From Gordonia sihwensis NBRC 108236 (lineage in GTDB: Bacteria; Actinomycetota; Actinomycetes; Mycobacteriales; Mycobacteriaceae), in NCBI RefSeq assembly GCF_000333035.1, contig NZ_BANU01000020.1, positions 50,202 to 114,201 of the forward strand: a DNA stretch of 64,000 nt. Reading direction: 5' to 3'. Shown here one piece after another: positions 25,301 to 34,322 of this stretch. The notes beneath the pieces are model-generated. The model did not search any database. It worked only from the letters and a program-made list of their open reading frames with translations, and was not told the DNA's origin. The first letter of the stretch is position 1. Every line of letters begins with the position of its first letter. The position numbers and the translations under genes are program-made.

Positions 25301-27678
25301 GTCTCGATCTCGTACGTCCGCGCATCGTCGAGGAAGATCTCGACCATCGAATACCCCAGCTCCCGCTGGATGTAGGCGTCGACGCGGTCGGCGTACTTCG
25401 CGAACACCGGGTTCTCGGTGTACAGCTGCTTGGCCATCTTGCGATGCTGCGAGCCGAAACCGGAGAGCAACCACACCGCGGACGCGGCGTCGGGAGAGTC
25501 GCAGGTGTAGACGAAGGGCAGCGACTTGCCTTCGGCGACCGCGCGCATGCCCTTGACCGCGTCCTCGTACGTACGAGCCATCACCACCGAGCGCGTGCGG
25601 CCGTGGTTGCGGTGAGCCAGGGCACGGCCGATCTCCGCCAGCGGCGTCTGCCTGCCCTCGTCCGACTCCAGCCACTCGACCAGCTCCGCGGCGGCCTTGC
25701 GCCGGCGCGAGGCCAGAAAACCGGAGATCACCAGGGGCACTACAGCGCCGGGGACGGCGGCCGGCGCGAAGCCCTCCGCCGGATCGGCCTCGGGTGCTTC
25801 CGCGGCGACCGGCTCACGCTTGGCCTGAGCCGCGAGCACCGCCCGCTCGGCCTCGGTGAGGAAGTCGTCGTCGTCGAGATCGTCGGGCACCGGGACCCCG
25901 GCGGCGGCGTCGGCGTCGGCGGGCGAGGCCGCGCGGTCTTCGAAGTCGGACGGCAGCACCTCGCGGACCACGACGTGCGCGTTGGTTCCGCCGAAACCGA
26001 ATCCGGAGACACCGGAGACGGCGTGCCCGGAGTACCGCGGCCACTCGGTCGGTTCGGTGATCACCCGGAGGTTGGTGGCCTCGAACTGGATGTACGGGTT
26101 GGGTCCTGCGTAGTTCAGCGAAGCGGGGAGTTTGTCGTTCTGAAGCGAGAGCACCACCTTGGCGAGCGCACCGGCGCCCGCCGCCGACTCCATGTGACCG
26201 AAGTTGGTCTTGGCCGAGCCGAGCAGCATCGGCGCGTCGCCGCTGCGGCCGCGACCGACCACGCGGCCGAGCGCATCGGCCTCGATCGGGTCGCCGAGCA
26301 CGGTTCCGGTGCCGTGCGCCTCGACGTAGTCGACGGTGCGCGGGTCGATGGCGGCGTCGGCGTACGCCGATCGCAGCACCTCCACCTGGGCTTCGGGATT
26401 CGGCGCGAAGATGCCGTTCGAGCGTCCGTCGGAGTTGACCGCGGAACCGGCGATCACCGCGAGAACGGTGTCGCCGTCGCGGCGGGCGTCGGCCATCCGC
26501 TTGAGGACGAAGACGCCGCCGCCCTCGGCGCGGATCATGCCGTTGGCGTCCGAGGAGAAGGCCTTGATCCGACCGTCCGGCGCCTGTGCGCCGATCTGGT
26601 CGAAGCCGAGCGTCGCGGCCGGGGTGATGAGCATGTTGACGCCGCCGGCGATGACGACATCCGAATCACCGTTCCGCAGGCTGCGCACGCCCTCGTGAAC
26701 GGCGACCAGCGACGACGAGCACGCCGTGTCGATGGCGAGCGACGGGCCGTGGAAGTCGAAGAAGTACGACACTCGGTTCGCGATGATCGACGTCGCCGTA
26801 CCGGTCAGCGCGTACGCGGCCGTCTCCGATGCGCCTTCGCCGAGCCCGAGGGTCGCCAGCAACTGGTAGTCGTTGGTCGAGGTGCCCATGAAGACGCCCA
26901 CCTGGCCACCGCGCAGGTCACTCGGCGGGATGTGCGCGTGCTCCAGCGCCTCCCACGTCAGCTCCAGTGCGAGCCGCTGCTGCGGGTCGACGTTCTCCAC
27001 CTCGCGCGGGCTCATCTGGAAGAAGTCGGCGTCGAAGCCCGTCACGTCGTCCAGGTAGCCGCCGCGGACGTTGCCCTTCTCGATGGCCTCGGCCAGTCGC
27101 GGGTCGGCCTTGAACTCGAGCCACCGGTCGTCCGGCAGATCGGTGATGCCGTCGACGCCGCTGATCAGCGCCTCCCACGTCGACTCCGGGGTGGTGCCCG
27201 CCTTGGGGAACCGGGTGGCCAGGCCGACGATGGCGATATCGTCGTCGGCCGATCGCTCACGCTCCCAGAACCGGTCGGCCTCGACGTCGAGTCCCTCGTC
27301 GGGATCGCCTTCGATGATCCGCTTGGCCAGCGACGCGATCGTCGGGTGGTTGTACGCGGCGGTCGCGGTGAGGATGACCCCGGTGAAGTCCTCGACGTCG
27401 GCCGCGAGCGCGACGGCGTCCCGCGAGGCCAGTCCGAACTCCTCCATCGGGCGGTCGTCGGAGATCTGCTCGACGGCCACACCCGTGGCCCGCGACACCC
27501 AGTTGCGGAGCCAGTCGCGCAGTTCGTCGACGGTCAGGTCGCCGACGGTCTCGCCGTTCGAGACGGCGCGGCCTGCCGGGGACTCAGTGCTCTCGGAGGG
27601 CCCGGTGCGCTCGGTGGGCCCAGTGGTGTCGGAGGGCGCAGTGCTGTCAGACGGCGCGGTGTTCTCAGTTTCAGACAT
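22309..27678 (-). CDS. pks13: Polyketide synthase Pks13 (mycolic acid condensase)
   Basis: Condenses the FadD32-activated meromycolate with a carboxylated acyl chain to make the alpha-alkyl beta-ketoester precursor of mycolates. Length 1789 aa. Domain order is: N-terminal acyl carrier domain ([17 protein letters not shown], about residues 45-125); ketosynthase with [15 protein letters not shown] (Cys near 320); acyltransferase with [12 protein letters not shown] (Ser near 821); second carrier domain [15 protein letters not shown] (Ser near 1277); thioesterase [12 protein letters not shown] (Ser near 1594). This is the full mycobacterial architecture. The N-terminus has a Ser/Thr/Pro/Glu-rich repeat before the first carrier. 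ATG 27676-27678 is chosen because TAGGCT lies 7 nt upstream; longer starts would run through the fadD32 terminator. Confidence 0.97.
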   Translation of the reverse strand: MSETENTAPSDSTAPSDTTGPTERTGPSESTESPAGRAVSNGETVGDLTVDELRDWLRNWVSRATGVAVEQISDDRPMEEFGLASRDAVALAADVEDFTGVILTATAAYNHPTIASLAKRIIEGDPDEGLDVEADRFWERERSADDDIAIVGLATRFPKAGTTPESTWEALISGVDGITDLPDDRWLEFKADPRLAEAIEKGNVRGGYLDDVTGFDADFFQMSPREVENVDPQQRLALELTWEALEHAHIPPSDLRGGQVGVFMGTSTNDYQLLATLGLGEGASETAAYALTGTATSIIANRVSYFFDFHGPSLAIDTACSSSLVAVHEGVRSLRNGDSDVVIAGGVNMLITPAATLGFDQIGAQAPDGRIKAFSSDANGMIRAEGGGVFVLKRMADARRDGDTVLAVIAGSAVNSDGRSNGIFAPNPEAQVEVLRSAYADAAIDPRTVDYVEAHGTGTVLGDPIEADALGRVVGRGRSGDAPMLLGSAKTNFGHMESAAGAGALAKVVLSLQNDKLPASLNYAGPNPYIQFEATNLRVITEPTEWPRYSGHAVSGVSGFGFGGTNAHVVVREVLPSDFEDRAASPADADAAAGVPVPDDLDDDDFLTEAERAVLAAQAKREPVAAEAPEADPAEGFAPAAVPGAVVPLVISGFLASRRRKAAAELVEWLESDEGRQTPLAEIGRALAHRNHGRTRSVVMARTYEDAVKGMRAVAEGKSLPFVYTCDSPDAASAVWLLSGFGSQHRKMAKQLYTENPVFAKYADRVDAYIQRELGYSMVEIFLDDARTYEIETAQIGIYTIQVALADTMRHYGAEPGVLVPHSMGEASAAYISGGLSLEDATRVICQRSRLMGEGEAMLTGDAVRFMALVEYSAEDINDVLVDYPDLEICVYAAPTHTVIGGPGPQVDAIVARAEAEGKLGRKLQTKGASHTSQMDPLLGELSYEITGIEPQPLKYGVYSSVDRETFYRPGTPDVFTIDYYLKGLRHSVWFAQAIAKSVEAGHRTFVELSPNPAVLISVAATTFGAGVHDAELIETLRRKEDESYGLVNALMKLYVHGHPVDVAALFGTGPDQRFANIPRTRFERKPYWIDAVISGGSGAGSVPGAHVALPDGRHAWEVNAAAVTDPRELVLAAAKQVLGSGAAVAAVESLGDFPTDGTVTTTLTGHPGGAAISVHAGPQGGFALLYQAAVTGGTVREPVPSATGADAQTPAEAAKASGFVDEKVVVEDEVVDVIGDRWSPDSGESVGDRLAVIVGESMGYDPEDLPREIPLIELGLDSLMAVRIKNRVEYEFEIPQLQLQAMRQADLSDVEKFVAFAVTHRDQLDDLEKATGGGELDTAALNAYIDAELAKDALKGQAPDAPEPAKQVEPVEPTTSASEESSRSQVSEAPKMAETATDTPPAQAPTITDQASVAEASGTDVPPRDAAERLTYGAYAVVTGKSAGGVFNKLPVLDDETAEKLTERLNERTGGEIDVEDVLDSETIEELSNYVRQHMEASADIDGFVRFLRVPKNSDGTPKHTFDTAAGDPTPMLVFHPAGGNTSAYEALLKRLPDDQPVIGFDRVEGTIEERVRQYMPRLREVQPHGPYVLVGWSLGGALAYGAAQLLREEGEEIAFVGLIDVVRPTRDVPDTPENKRARLERWKAFAIKTYGLDEDVPIPMDRLVAADDNEQFAIITEMMSMSGTKIPGGIIEHQRTSFLDNRALTEIDPTPYDGKVVLYRADKMHDGAIELEPQWAEIDEDGRWGEVVDDLEIIHIGGDHLAIVDEPYVAKVAADLARRMADISTEK

Positions 27679-27685
27679 CGTATTC

Positions 27686-27691
27686 AGCCTA
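27686..27691 (-). promoter_or_regulatory. -10 box of leaderless pks13
   Basis: TAGGCT on the minus strand, 7 nt before the pks13 ATG and downstream of the fadD32 terminator hairpin. The identical hexamer precedes glf (42360-42365). Confidence 0.6.
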
Positions 27692-27725
27692 CCGGTGGCG
27701 TTAATCATTTCGTTACTCAGCAAAA

Positions 27726-27758
27726 GGCCCGGTATGTCACGGCGTGACATACCGGGCC
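27726..27758 (-). terminator. Intrinsic terminator of fadD32
   Basis: Perfect 15-bp stem (GGCCCGGTATGTCAC / GTGACATACCGGGCC) with a GCC loop on the minus strand, starting 10 nt after the fadD32 stop and followed by TTTTG. This is the clearest rho-independent terminator in the window. It lies between fadD32 and pks13. Confidence 0.85.
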
Positions 27759-27768
27759 GGTCGCCGTC

Positions 27769-29667
27769 TCATGCGTCGGCGTCGGGGAACGCGGTCTGCT
27801 GGTACCCGCCGCGCAGGGTTCCGTCGATGTACGCGGCCTTGGTGGCGCGGCGTGCGATCTTGCCGCTGGACGTACGCGGAATGGAACCGTTCGGGACCAG
27901 CAGCACGTCGCGGGCCATCACGCCGTGCCTGCCGGCGATGGTCGCGCGTACGGCGTCGGCCACTTCCTGCGGGTCGGCTTTGCGTCCGGGACGCTCGGCG
28001 ACGATCACCAACTGCTCGGACGAGTCGTCGGGATCGCGGGTGAGTCCGCTGAAACCGCCCTCGAAGACCTCGTCGGGCAACTGGTTGGCCGGCACCGCGA
28101 ATGCGGCGACGAAGCCCGGACGGATCGCGACGCTCGCCTCCTGGGCGCTCGCTTCGAGATCCTGCGGGTAGTGGTTGCGGCCGTCGACGATCACCAGGTC
28201 CTTGACTCGCCCGGTGATGTACAGGTCGCCCTCGTACCAGACGCCGAAGTCGCCGGTCCGCATCCAGCGGTCGTTGTCGGGTGCGCCCTCGGCGTGGCTG
28301 CCGCTCTCGAGCCGCTTGGCCAGCCGGTTGTGGAAGGTCTCGACGGTCTCCTCGTCCTTGTTCCAGTAGCCCTCGCCGATGTTCAGTCCGTTCAGCCAGA
28401 TCTCACCGACCCGCCCGTCGGCCTGCTCCTCGCCCGTCTCCGGGTCGACGATGGCGGCCCACTGGCTCAGCGCCACCTGACCGCACGAGACCTGCGCCAC
28501 GGCGCCCTCGGCCTCCGGGTCGACCGGCACGAATTCGCCCTGATTGAGCTTCTCGCGGTCGACGTACCGGACGAGCGCCTCGTTGTCGCGCTGGGTGGCG
28601 GAGACGAACAGCGTGGCCTCGGCCATGCCGTAGCAGGGTTTGATCGCCTTGGGCGAGAGCCCGTACGGCGCGAAGGCCTCGTTGAACTTGCGCATCGAAC
28701 TGACGGTGACCGGTTCGGAACCGTTGATCAGGCCGATCACGTTCGACAGGTCGAGCGTCTCGCCCTCGTGGGGCAGACCGCGCAGCGCCGCGTGCTCGTA
28801 GGCGAAGTTGGGGGCCGCGGCGTAGGTCGGGGCGTGGTCGTCGACCGCCGCCAGCTCGCGGATCCAGCGGCCCGGGCGGCGCACGAAAGCCATCGGGCTC
28901 ATGATCGTGACGTAGCGGCCGCCCAGCGCGGGCAGGATCACGGTGAGCAGACCCATGTCGTGGAACAGCGGCAACCAGGTGACGCCGCGGGCGTTGCGGT
29001 CGATCTCGATGGTGTCGTAGATCTGCAGACAGTTCGCTGCCACCGCCCGGTAGGTGATCTCCACGCCGGCGGGCACGCGGGTCGAGCCGGAGGTGTACTG
29101 CAGGTAGGCGACCGAGTCGAGGCTGTTCCGGTCGGCCACCGGCGGCACCCAGGAGGCGCCCACCGAGTCGGGAACCGCGTCCACCGCGATCACGCGGGGG
29201 CGCTCCTTGGCCGGACGGTCGGCGAAGAAGTCGCGCACCGCCTCGGCCGATTTCGTCGAGGTGAGGATCGCCGAGGGCTTGCAGTCCTCGAGGACACCGA
29301 TCAGCCGGTCGGTGTGGCCGGGCTCGTCGGGACTGAACAACGGCACGGCGATGTTGCTCGCGTACAGCGAGGCGAAGAAGCCGATCACGTACTCCAGCGA
29401 CTGCGGCGCGAGGATCGCGACCCGGTCACCCGGCTGCGTCACCTGCTGCAGCCGCGCGGCGACGGCGCGCAGACGCTTGCCGAACTGCGCCCAGGTGAGG
29501 TCGATGCGCTCACCGTCCCGCTCCCGGCTGAAATCGAGGAAGCGGTAGGCCAGGGTGTCGGCCTGTTCCCGAACGTTGCGCTCGACATAGTCGACCAGCG
29601 TCACGTCGTCCTCGAAATGGAGGTTGCCGGTCTCGTCGAGGAACTGCTCGAACTCGGTATTCAGCAT
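27769..29667 (-). CDS. fadD32: Long-chain fatty acid-AMP ligase FadD32
   Basis: Activates meromycolic acid as the acyl-adenylate and loads it on the N-terminal carrier of Pks13. Length 632 aa, as expected. Adenylate-forming motifs are visible: LQYTSGSTRVPAGVEITYRA (P-loop-like), WLPLFHDMGLLTVILPALGG, CYGMAEATLFVSA, RTGDFGVWYEGDLYITGRVK and the C-terminal lysine region SSGKIARRATKAAY. The fatty-acyl-AMP-ligase insertion (QADTLAYRFLDFSRERDGER to AVDDHAPTYAAAPNFAYE) places it in the FAAL group, not CoA ligases. AGGAG lies 7 nt before ATG 29665-29667. A strong terminator follows directly. Confidence 0.97.
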   Translation of the reverse strand: MLNTEFEQFLDETGNLHFEDDVTLVDYVERNVREQADTLAYRFLDFSRERDGERIDLTWAQFGKRLRAVAARLQQVTQPGDRVAILAPQSLEYVIGFFASLYASNIAVPLFSPDEPGHTDRLIGVLEDCKPSAILTSTKSAEAVRDFFADRPAKERPRVIAVDAVPDSVGASWVPPVADRNSLDSVAYLQYTSGSTRVPAGVEITYRAVAANCLQIYDTIEIDRNARGVTWLPLFHDMGLLTVILPALGGRYVTIMSPMAFVRRPGRWIRELAAVDDHAPTYAAAPNFAYEHAALRGLPHEGETLDLSNVIGLINGSEPVTVSSMRKFNEAFAPYGLSPKAIKPCYGMAEATLFVSATQRDNEALVRYVDREKLNQGEFVPVDPEAEGAVAQVSCGQVALSQWAAIVDPETGEEQADGRVGEIWLNGLNIGEGYWNKDEETVETFHNRLAKRLESGSHAEGAPDNDRWMRTGDFGVWYEGDLYITGRVKDLVIVDGRNHYPQDLEASAQEASVAIRPGFVAAFAVPANQLPDEVFEGGFSGLTRDPDDSSEQLVIVAERPGRKADPQEVADAVRATIAGRHGVMARDVLLVPNGSIPRTSSGKIARRATKAAYIDGTLRGGYQQTAFPDADA

Positions 29668-29734
29668 CCGTTAACTCCTGTTACCCGCACTCTTGCACGG
29701 CCTTGGGTCAATTGATCCGCACGCGTCCCCCCGT

Positions 29735-29748
29735 GGCACCACGGTGCC
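29735..29748 (-). other. Small hairpin between the LLM oxidoreductase gene and fadD32
   Basis: GGCACC-AC-GGTGCC in the 114-bp gap upstream of fadD32. Minor, of unknown function. Confidence 0.25.
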
Positions 29749-29781
29749 CAGCCCCCCGAACGTACGAAAACCTCGGTCAGT

Positions 29782-30792
29782 TTACTCTCCCCGCAGAAGC
29801 GGGATGACAGGCGCGAACGCGTCCATCTGCGTCGGGAATACTCCCACGTAGCTCATCGTGGTCCGGCGGCGGACTTCACGGATCTGCTCGGCGATCTCCT
29901 CGAAGGAGCCGAAGGCCAGGTACGGCGACGAGAGGATGTCGTCGACGGTCAGCTCCACATCGCGCGCGATGTTCGGCGGATACCCCTGCTCCAGAGCCTT
30001 GAGCGCCATCTCCGCGGTGGCCACGCGATCGTCGGTGACGACGATGGTGGCGATGGTCCAGTTCAGTTCGATCTGATCGAACCGGTCGCCGGCGGCCTCG
30101 CGGATCCGGTCGACGCGCTCGATGGTCTTCTCGATCGTCATGTCCGACAGCCGGAGCTTGCCCTCGCGGGTGGTGCCGGTCGCCACCGAGATGATGTCGG
30201 CGTGCTTGGCGGCGAGCGCGAGCATCTTGGGACCTCCGCCGCCGACCGCGATCGGCGGTCGCGGCCCCTGGCGCGGTCGAGGCGACCCCTCGAGGCCCTT
30301 GATCTGGTAGAACTCGCCGTCGAAGTCGACGGTCTCGCCTCGCATCAGCTTGTCCAGGATCGTCAACGACTCGTCGAGCCTGCGGATCCGCTCGCCGGGC
30401 GTGCCGAATTCGATGCCCGCCTTGTCGAACTCCTCTTTCATCCAGCCCGAGCCGATGCCCAGCTCCAGCCGGCCCTTCGACAGGACGTCGATGGTGGTGG
30501 CCTCCTTGGCCAGCACGGCCGGATGCCGGAAACCGTTGGCCAGCACGGACGTCGCGAGACGGATGGTGCTGGTGGCCTGCGAGAGCGCACCGAGGGCCGC
30601 GAGCGGCCCCACCTGGTTGCCCATGTGATCCGGTATCGCGAAGGTGTCGTACCCGTACTCTTCAGCGGTCTGGGCGAGCTTCACGAATTTCCGGGCGCCG
30701 CCCTCGTCCTTGTTGCCCTCGCCGCCCGCGCCGAAGCGGAACTTCCGAAGTCCGTCGGCGGTGTGCGTCGACGAGTCTTTGGCAGTCGTCAC
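29782..30792 (-). CDS. LLM-class F420-dependent oxidoreductase (TIGR03621-like)
   Basis: A 336-aa luciferase-like monooxygenase fold protein, expected to use reduced coenzyme F420. Characteristic features are the N-terminal KFRFGAGGEGNKDEGGARKF, FAIPDHMGNQVGPLAALGAL, TSVLANGFRHPAVLAKEATT, LDVLSKGRLELGIGSGWM (written in the protein as IDVLSKGRLELGIGSGWM) and RPPIAVGGGGPKMLALAAKH. The start is GTG 30790-30792 with GAGGAG upstream. It lies between fadD32 and the cutinase gene on the same strand; in M. tuberculosis these two are neighbours, so this is an insertion relative to that order. A role in lipid or redox metabolism is possible, but the substrate is unknown. Confidence 0.85.
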   Translation of the reverse strand: MTTAKDSSTHTADGLRKFRFGAGGEGNKDEGGARKFVKLAQTAEEYGYDTFAIPDHMGNQVGPLAALGALSQATSTIRLATSVLANGFRHPAVLAKEATTIDVLSKGRLELGIGSGWMKEEFDKAGIEFGTPGERIRRLDESLTILDKLMRGETVDFDGEFYQIKGLEGSPRPRQGPRPPIAVGGGGPKMLALAAKHADIISVATGTTREGKLRLSDMTIEKTIERVDRIREAAGDRFDQIELNWTIATIVVTDDRVATAEMALKALEQGYPPNIARDVELTVDDILSSPYLAFGSFEEIAEQIREVRRRTTMSYVGVFPTQMDAFAPVIPLLRGE

Positions 30793-30935
30793 GAAGCGTT
30801 CTCCTCATAGGTCTGCGGCCCGCTGCGCGGGCCCCAACCCGAGAAGGCTATCGCAGGCAGTCGCATCGCCCAAGCTGACCGGCACTGATACCGCCCCTGT
30901 CGGGCGGCGCGGGTCTCGGGGAGCCGGTCTCCGGT

Positions 30936-31919
30936 TCAGGTGTGCTCGGGATGCGGCGCACCGGAGATCAGCTTCGAGGCCCACGCGGTCATCCACTGCG
31001 TGGCGCTCTGTCCGCTGTTCGACTTCCAGTACCGGGTGGTCGCGTACAGGGCGTGCACCGGGTTGCCCGCCGCGTTCGCCAGCTTGCCGATCGCACTCAG
31101 CGAATCGTTGACGGTCGGCGAATCGCAGATGAGGTCGCCGGGCGCACAGATCGAGTAGACGCGATCGGAGAGGTCGCCGAAACCGCCGCTGCGAGCGCCG
31201 GACAGCGTCGTTCCGGGAACCATGCTGCCGAAACCGCCGAGTGCGATCTCGGCGCCGACACCGGCCGGGCTCGGCGCCACGTCGTGCTGACCGCCCGGCT
31301 GACGACGGCCGTCGGCGATCATCCCCACGCCCAGGACCAGGTCCTGGTCGGCCGCCGGGATGGGACCGCGGCCGTTGGCGATATCGCTCGCGACATCGCC
31401 GGTGATGACCGCGCCCTGGGAGAAGCCCATCAGCACGTACCGCGTCAGCGGGCAGTGCGCATGCGTCTTGCGGAGCTTCTCCTCTGCACGCCGGGTGCCC
31501 TGAGCACGCGAATCGTCGTAGCTCGCCTGACGGTCCGCCAGGTTGGTCGGATTTCGGAACTGCGCCTTGTACGGCACGGTGTACACCTCGGTCCGCGACC
31601 GATCGAACTTCTCCTCCAGCGGCGAGGAGACCTTCAGCATCAGCGACTTCGGGTTCGCGGTGGGATGGTACGGATCGTCGCCCGCCTTCGACTCCCATGT
31701 TCCCGGGATCACCAGGGTCAACACGTCGGGACAGTCGGCCGGTTGCGCCTGCGGACGGTTCGACGGCGCCGTGGTGGTGGTGCCCGGCTGCCCGGGCCCC
31801 GGCGGAGGGGGCGGCGGCTTGAGCCACTGATAGATCAGGAATCCGATCAGCAGCGCAGCGACGATCGCGAGGACGAGCACGATCAGCAGCAGCCGCCCGA
31901 TTCGGCGGCGCTTCAGCAC
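30936..31919 (-). CDS. Cutinase-family phospholipase/thioesterase, Culp6-like
   Basis: A membrane-anchored serine esterase; the mycobacterial counterpart Rv3802c has phospholipase A and thioesterase activity and is essential for envelope lipid homeostasis. Length 327 aa. It has a basic start, one membrane anchor (LLLIVLVLAIVAALLIGFLI, residues about 9-28) and a Pro/Thr linker, then the cutinase domain. The catalytic triad can be placed at Ser in YVLMGFSQGAVITGD, Asp in CAPGDLICDSP and His in NPVHALYATTRYW, with the family Cys pairs. The GTG start overlaps the end of the DUF732 gene by 7 nt. Its position between fadD32 and the mycolyltransferases matches Rv3802c. Confidence 0.92.
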   Translation of the reverse strand: MLKRRRIGRLLLIVLVLAIVAALLIGFLIYQWLKPPPPPPGPGQPGTTTTAPSNRPQAQPADCPDVLTLVIPGTWESKAGDDPYHPTANPKSLMLKVSSPLEEKFDRSRTEVYTVPYKAQFRNPTNLADRQASYDDSRAQGTRRAEEKLRKTHAHCPLTRYVLMGFSQGAVITGDVASDIANGRGPIPAADQDLVLGVGMIADGRRQPGGQHDVAPSPAGVGAEIALGGFGSMVPGTTLSGARSGGFGDLSDRVYSICAPGDLICDSPTVNDSLSAIGKLANAAGNPVHALYATTRYWKSNSGQSATQWMTAWASKLISGAPHPEHT

Positions 31920-32461
31920 AGGTTCTTCTCTGCCGCGGTGATCACCTTGTCGGACTTCGTGTTCGCCTCGGCGTCACTCTTGGTCATCGGGCCGATCGCG
32001 GCACGCACGTACGCCTTCACCAGCATGGGATCGGCCTTCTGCGACTTCGCGTCGCACACGTAGTGACCCATGGTCAGCGCCACGTTGTTGTCGTCGTCGC
32101 CCATGAACGAGACGTTCTGCTTCTTCAGATCCGTCAGATACGCCTTGTCCTTGTCGCTCAGCTTGATGCCGCTCGGCGGCGGTGATCCGCCCGGGAAGTT
32201 GCCCGGCGGAGTGGTGGACGAGTTCGGCTTGGTCTCGGGCGGCGACACGGCGGCCTTCGACGCCCCGCTCTCGGCCTGCTTGGACGCCTCAGCCGATGCG
32301 GACGCCTTGCTCGAATCCGATCCGGGCATCGTGGTGGTGGTGACTGGCGCGGTGCCGATGGGGGCGCTCGCGGTCGACGAATCGCTGCACGCGGTGAGCG
32401 CGCCGACCGCGACGGCGAGCGCTCCCGCCGCGACGGCGAGCCGGAGGTACTTGGCAGTCAT
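31913..32461 (-). CDS. DUF732 lipoprotein
   Basis: A 182-aa secreted lipoprotein. The signal peptide ends with lipobox LTAC (Cys near residue 25), so it is probably lipid-anchored outside the membrane. A 90-residue Ser/Thr/Ala/Pro-rich linker follows, then a C-terminal DUF732 domain (KAYLTDLKKQNVSFMGDDDN; MGHYVCDAKSQ; ends AAEKNLC, two Cys likely disulfide-bonded). DUF732 function is unknown and the family is common in mycolata. The ATG 32459-32461 starts right at the signal peptide. It overlaps the cutinase gene, so the two are probably made together. Confidence 0.83.
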   Translation of the reverse strand: MTAKYLRLAVAAGALAVAVGALTACSDSSTASAPIGTAPVTTTTMPGSDSSKASASAEASKQAESGASKAAVSPPETKPNSSTTPPGNFPGGSPPPSGIKLSDKDKAYLTDLKKQNVSFMGDDDNNVALTMGHYVCDAKSQKADPMLVKAYVRAAIGPMTKSDAEANTKSDKVITAAEKNLC

Positions 32462-32567
32462 GACGGCAAGCCTACCGCCGTCGAGCGGCCCGACCCGCCG
32501 CGCAAAGGGGTTCACCTGCGAAGACATGGCAATTCCTCAGACGAAACTCAGGCAGTGGTGGTGCGGG

Positions 32568-34040
32568 TCACTCGACCCGGGTACCGCCCTGCGGAGTCCA
32601 GGTGATCTTGCCGCGTTCGAAGGTGTTGAACTTGACGCCGTCGCGGCCGGTCTGCTCGTCGCTGGTCGGCAGTCCCAACCGGTCCGCGGCGGGCACGTAC
32701 GCGCCGCCGATCGCGCCGCCGACCACCTTCGGTCCCTTGGGTCCGGTGAAGATGCGTCCGTTGCGGAAGTCCTGGGCACTGCCTCCGGGCACCGGGTACT
32801 GCGGGGTGAGGCAGCCGCCGAGATCCTTGACCTGCGGCGCCTTCTTGAAGGCGTCGCCCACCTGGCACGCCACCTTGTCGCCGCTGAGTCCCAGCGCGCT
32901 CGCGGCCTGCGGCCACGCCTGTGCCATTTCGAACTCCCAGTAGGGCCAGGTGTGCGTACCCGACGGCCGGTAGACGGCCTGCCCCGGGATGCCCAGCTTG
33001 TTGAGGCGGGAGGCGAACTGCTGGCTGGTGACCCGAGAGAGGACCTCCAGGCCCACGCCGGAGTAGTTGGTCGCCAACAGCGGGATGTCGGAGGGCTTGT
33101 CGTGGGGGCCCACCACGCCGTTGCCCGACGAGATGTACAGGCTGGTGCCCCGCAGCTTGGATGCGAGCACGTACGGGTCGTGCTCCTTCCAAGCCGGGTC
33201 GCTCGGCGGTCCGAACATCTTCATCGAGTCGTAGCCGCCGCCGTCGCGCAGGGCGAACTGGACGGCCTGCGGCATTCCGTACGACGACAGCTGGAGAATG
33301 CCCGAGAAGGACGCCGCGAACCGGTAGAAGCCGGGGTTGCGGGCAGCGAGCATCATCGCCGCCGAACCGCCCATCGACAGACCTTCGATGCCGCGCACGT
33401 CGGTGGATCGCCACTGTCCCTCGAGGATCGGCGGCAGCTCGTGGATCAGGAAGGTCTCCCACTGGTAGTTCTTACCGCGGTCGGGTTCCTTCCAGTCGGT
33501 GTAGAAGCTCGACTCTCCGCCGACCGGCATGATCACGTTGACGTTCTTGTCCTGATAGAACTGTTCGGCGTTGGTGTTGATGAGCCAACCGCTCTGGTCG
33601 TCCTGCGCCCGCAGTCCGTCCAGCATGGTCAGCTGAGGGAACTTGGCGCCCGGGTTCGAGAACCAGTCGCGGGCCAGGAGGATCTGAACCTGGATGTCGG
33701 TGTTCATCGCGGGCGAGTGCACCCACAGCGCCACGCGGTGCGAGCTGTACCAGTACGTCTTGGTGACCACGGCCGGCGGTGCCGGCTTGGCCGGAGCGGG
33801 CTTGGCTCCCGGCTTGTCGCCGGTTTTGGCGTCCGGCTTCGCGCCCGGCTTGGCGGGGGCGGGCTTGTCGGCGCCCGGCTTGGGCGCGGGCTTGGGAGCC
33901 GGCTTGGCGGGCGCCTGCTGCGGCGGCTGGGGCGCCGGATCGGCGAACGCGGGCCCCGCACCGGCGGCGACCATCGATACGGCCACGGCGAGACTCGCCG
34001 CGCCTCGTCTCGCGGTCGTCGTCTTGGTCCAGATCTTCAC
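32568..34040 (-). CDS. Secreted mycolyltransferase (Ag85 family) with Lys/Pro/Ala linker and LGFP repeat
   Basis: Transfers mycolic acids from trehalose monomycolate to arabinogalactan or a second trehalose. Length 490 aa. The signal peptide ends near AGPAFA. A low-complexity linker of repeated PAKP/KPGA units spans about residues 38-90. The esterase domain carries LDGLRAQDDQSGW, GIEGLSMGGSAAMML (catalytic Ser), the catalytic Glu/Asp region and PSGTHTWPYWEFEM (catalytic His). The C-terminus has a partial LGFP repeat (RLGLPTSDEQTG; FERGKITWTPQGGT), a module thought to bind the cell wall, as in corynebacterial Cmt1/PS1. GTG 34038-34040 is chosen from GAGGAG 6 nt upstream. It matches the fbp positions of M. 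tuberculosis. Confidence 0.93.
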   Translation of the reverse strand: MKIWTKTTTARRGAASLAVAVSMVAAGAGPAFADPAPQPPQQAPAKPAPKPAPKPGADKPAPAKPGAKPDAKTGDKPGAKPAPAKPAPPAVVTKTYWYSSHRVALWVHSPAMNTDIQVQILLARDWFSNPGAKFPQLTMLDGLRAQDDQSGWLINTNAEQFYQDKNVNVIMPVGGESSFYTDWKEPDRGKNYQWETFLIHELPPILEGQWRSTDVRGIEGLSMGGSAAMMLAARNPGFYRFAASFSGILQLSSYGMPQAVQFALRDGGGYDSMKMFGPPSDPAWKEHDPYVLASKLRGTSLYISSGNGVVGPHDKPSDIPLLATNYSGVGLEVLSRVTSQQFASRLNKLGIPGQAVYRPSGTHTWPYWEFEMAQAWPQAASALGLSGDKVACQVGDAFKKAPQVKDLGGCLTPQYPVPGGSAQDFRNGRIFTGPKGPKVVGGAIGGAYVPAADRLGLPTSDEQTGRDGVKFNTFERGKITWTPQGGTRVE

Positions 34041-34100
34041 TGCGTACTCCTCACAAGTCCCCGGCCGTGCCTTCTCGCGCCCACGCGACACCGGGCGTCT

Positions 34101-34118
34101 CCCGTGTTTTTACACGGG
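34101..34118 (-). promoter_or_regulatory. Inverted repeat upstream of first mycolyltransferase
   Basis: CCCGTGT-TTTT-ACACGGG, 61 bp before the mycolyltransferase start. Perfect 7-bp arms. It could be a regulator site or part of the leader; unassigned. Confidence 0.4.
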
Positions 34119-34252
34119 AAATCCTCAGTTCGGTGCGCGCCACGCTGTGACTCGTGTGAATTATGTGACTGAAGTGTCTAAGACGTCCCGGAATGACGCG
34201 ACCGAACCAGCCCCGCCCGGCCCCCGCCCGGCACAGTCGGCCCGACTACGGA

Positions 34253-34290
34253 CTGAGCCGCGACATCGCGGATGCGATGTCGCGGCTCAG
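34253..34290 (-). terminator. 17-bp perfect hairpin after second mycolyltransferase
   Basis: Arms CTGAGCCGCGACATCGC and GCGATGTCGCGGCTCAG with a 4-nt loop, 32 nt downstream of the stop codon of the 34323 gene. No U-tract. It isolates the two mycolyltransferase genes transcriptionally. Nothing else is recognised in the 282-bp gap except the repeat at 34101. Confidence 0.65.
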
Positions 34291-34322
34291 GCGAGATGTG
34301 CTCTAGCGCGCGGCCAGTGGGA

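Noticed and set aside
22168..27747. Very long plus-strand open frame (about 1859 codons) opposite pks13
   Set aside because: It is the antisense shadow of pks13, produced by GC-rich third codon positions. It has low-complexity Arg/Val/His composition, no domain, and pks13 on the other strand is certain.
27679..27750. N-terminal extension of pks13 up to 27750
   Set aside because: It would be encoded through the fadD32 terminator hairpin. The ATG at 27678 has a correctly spaced -10 box and fits the family N-terminus.
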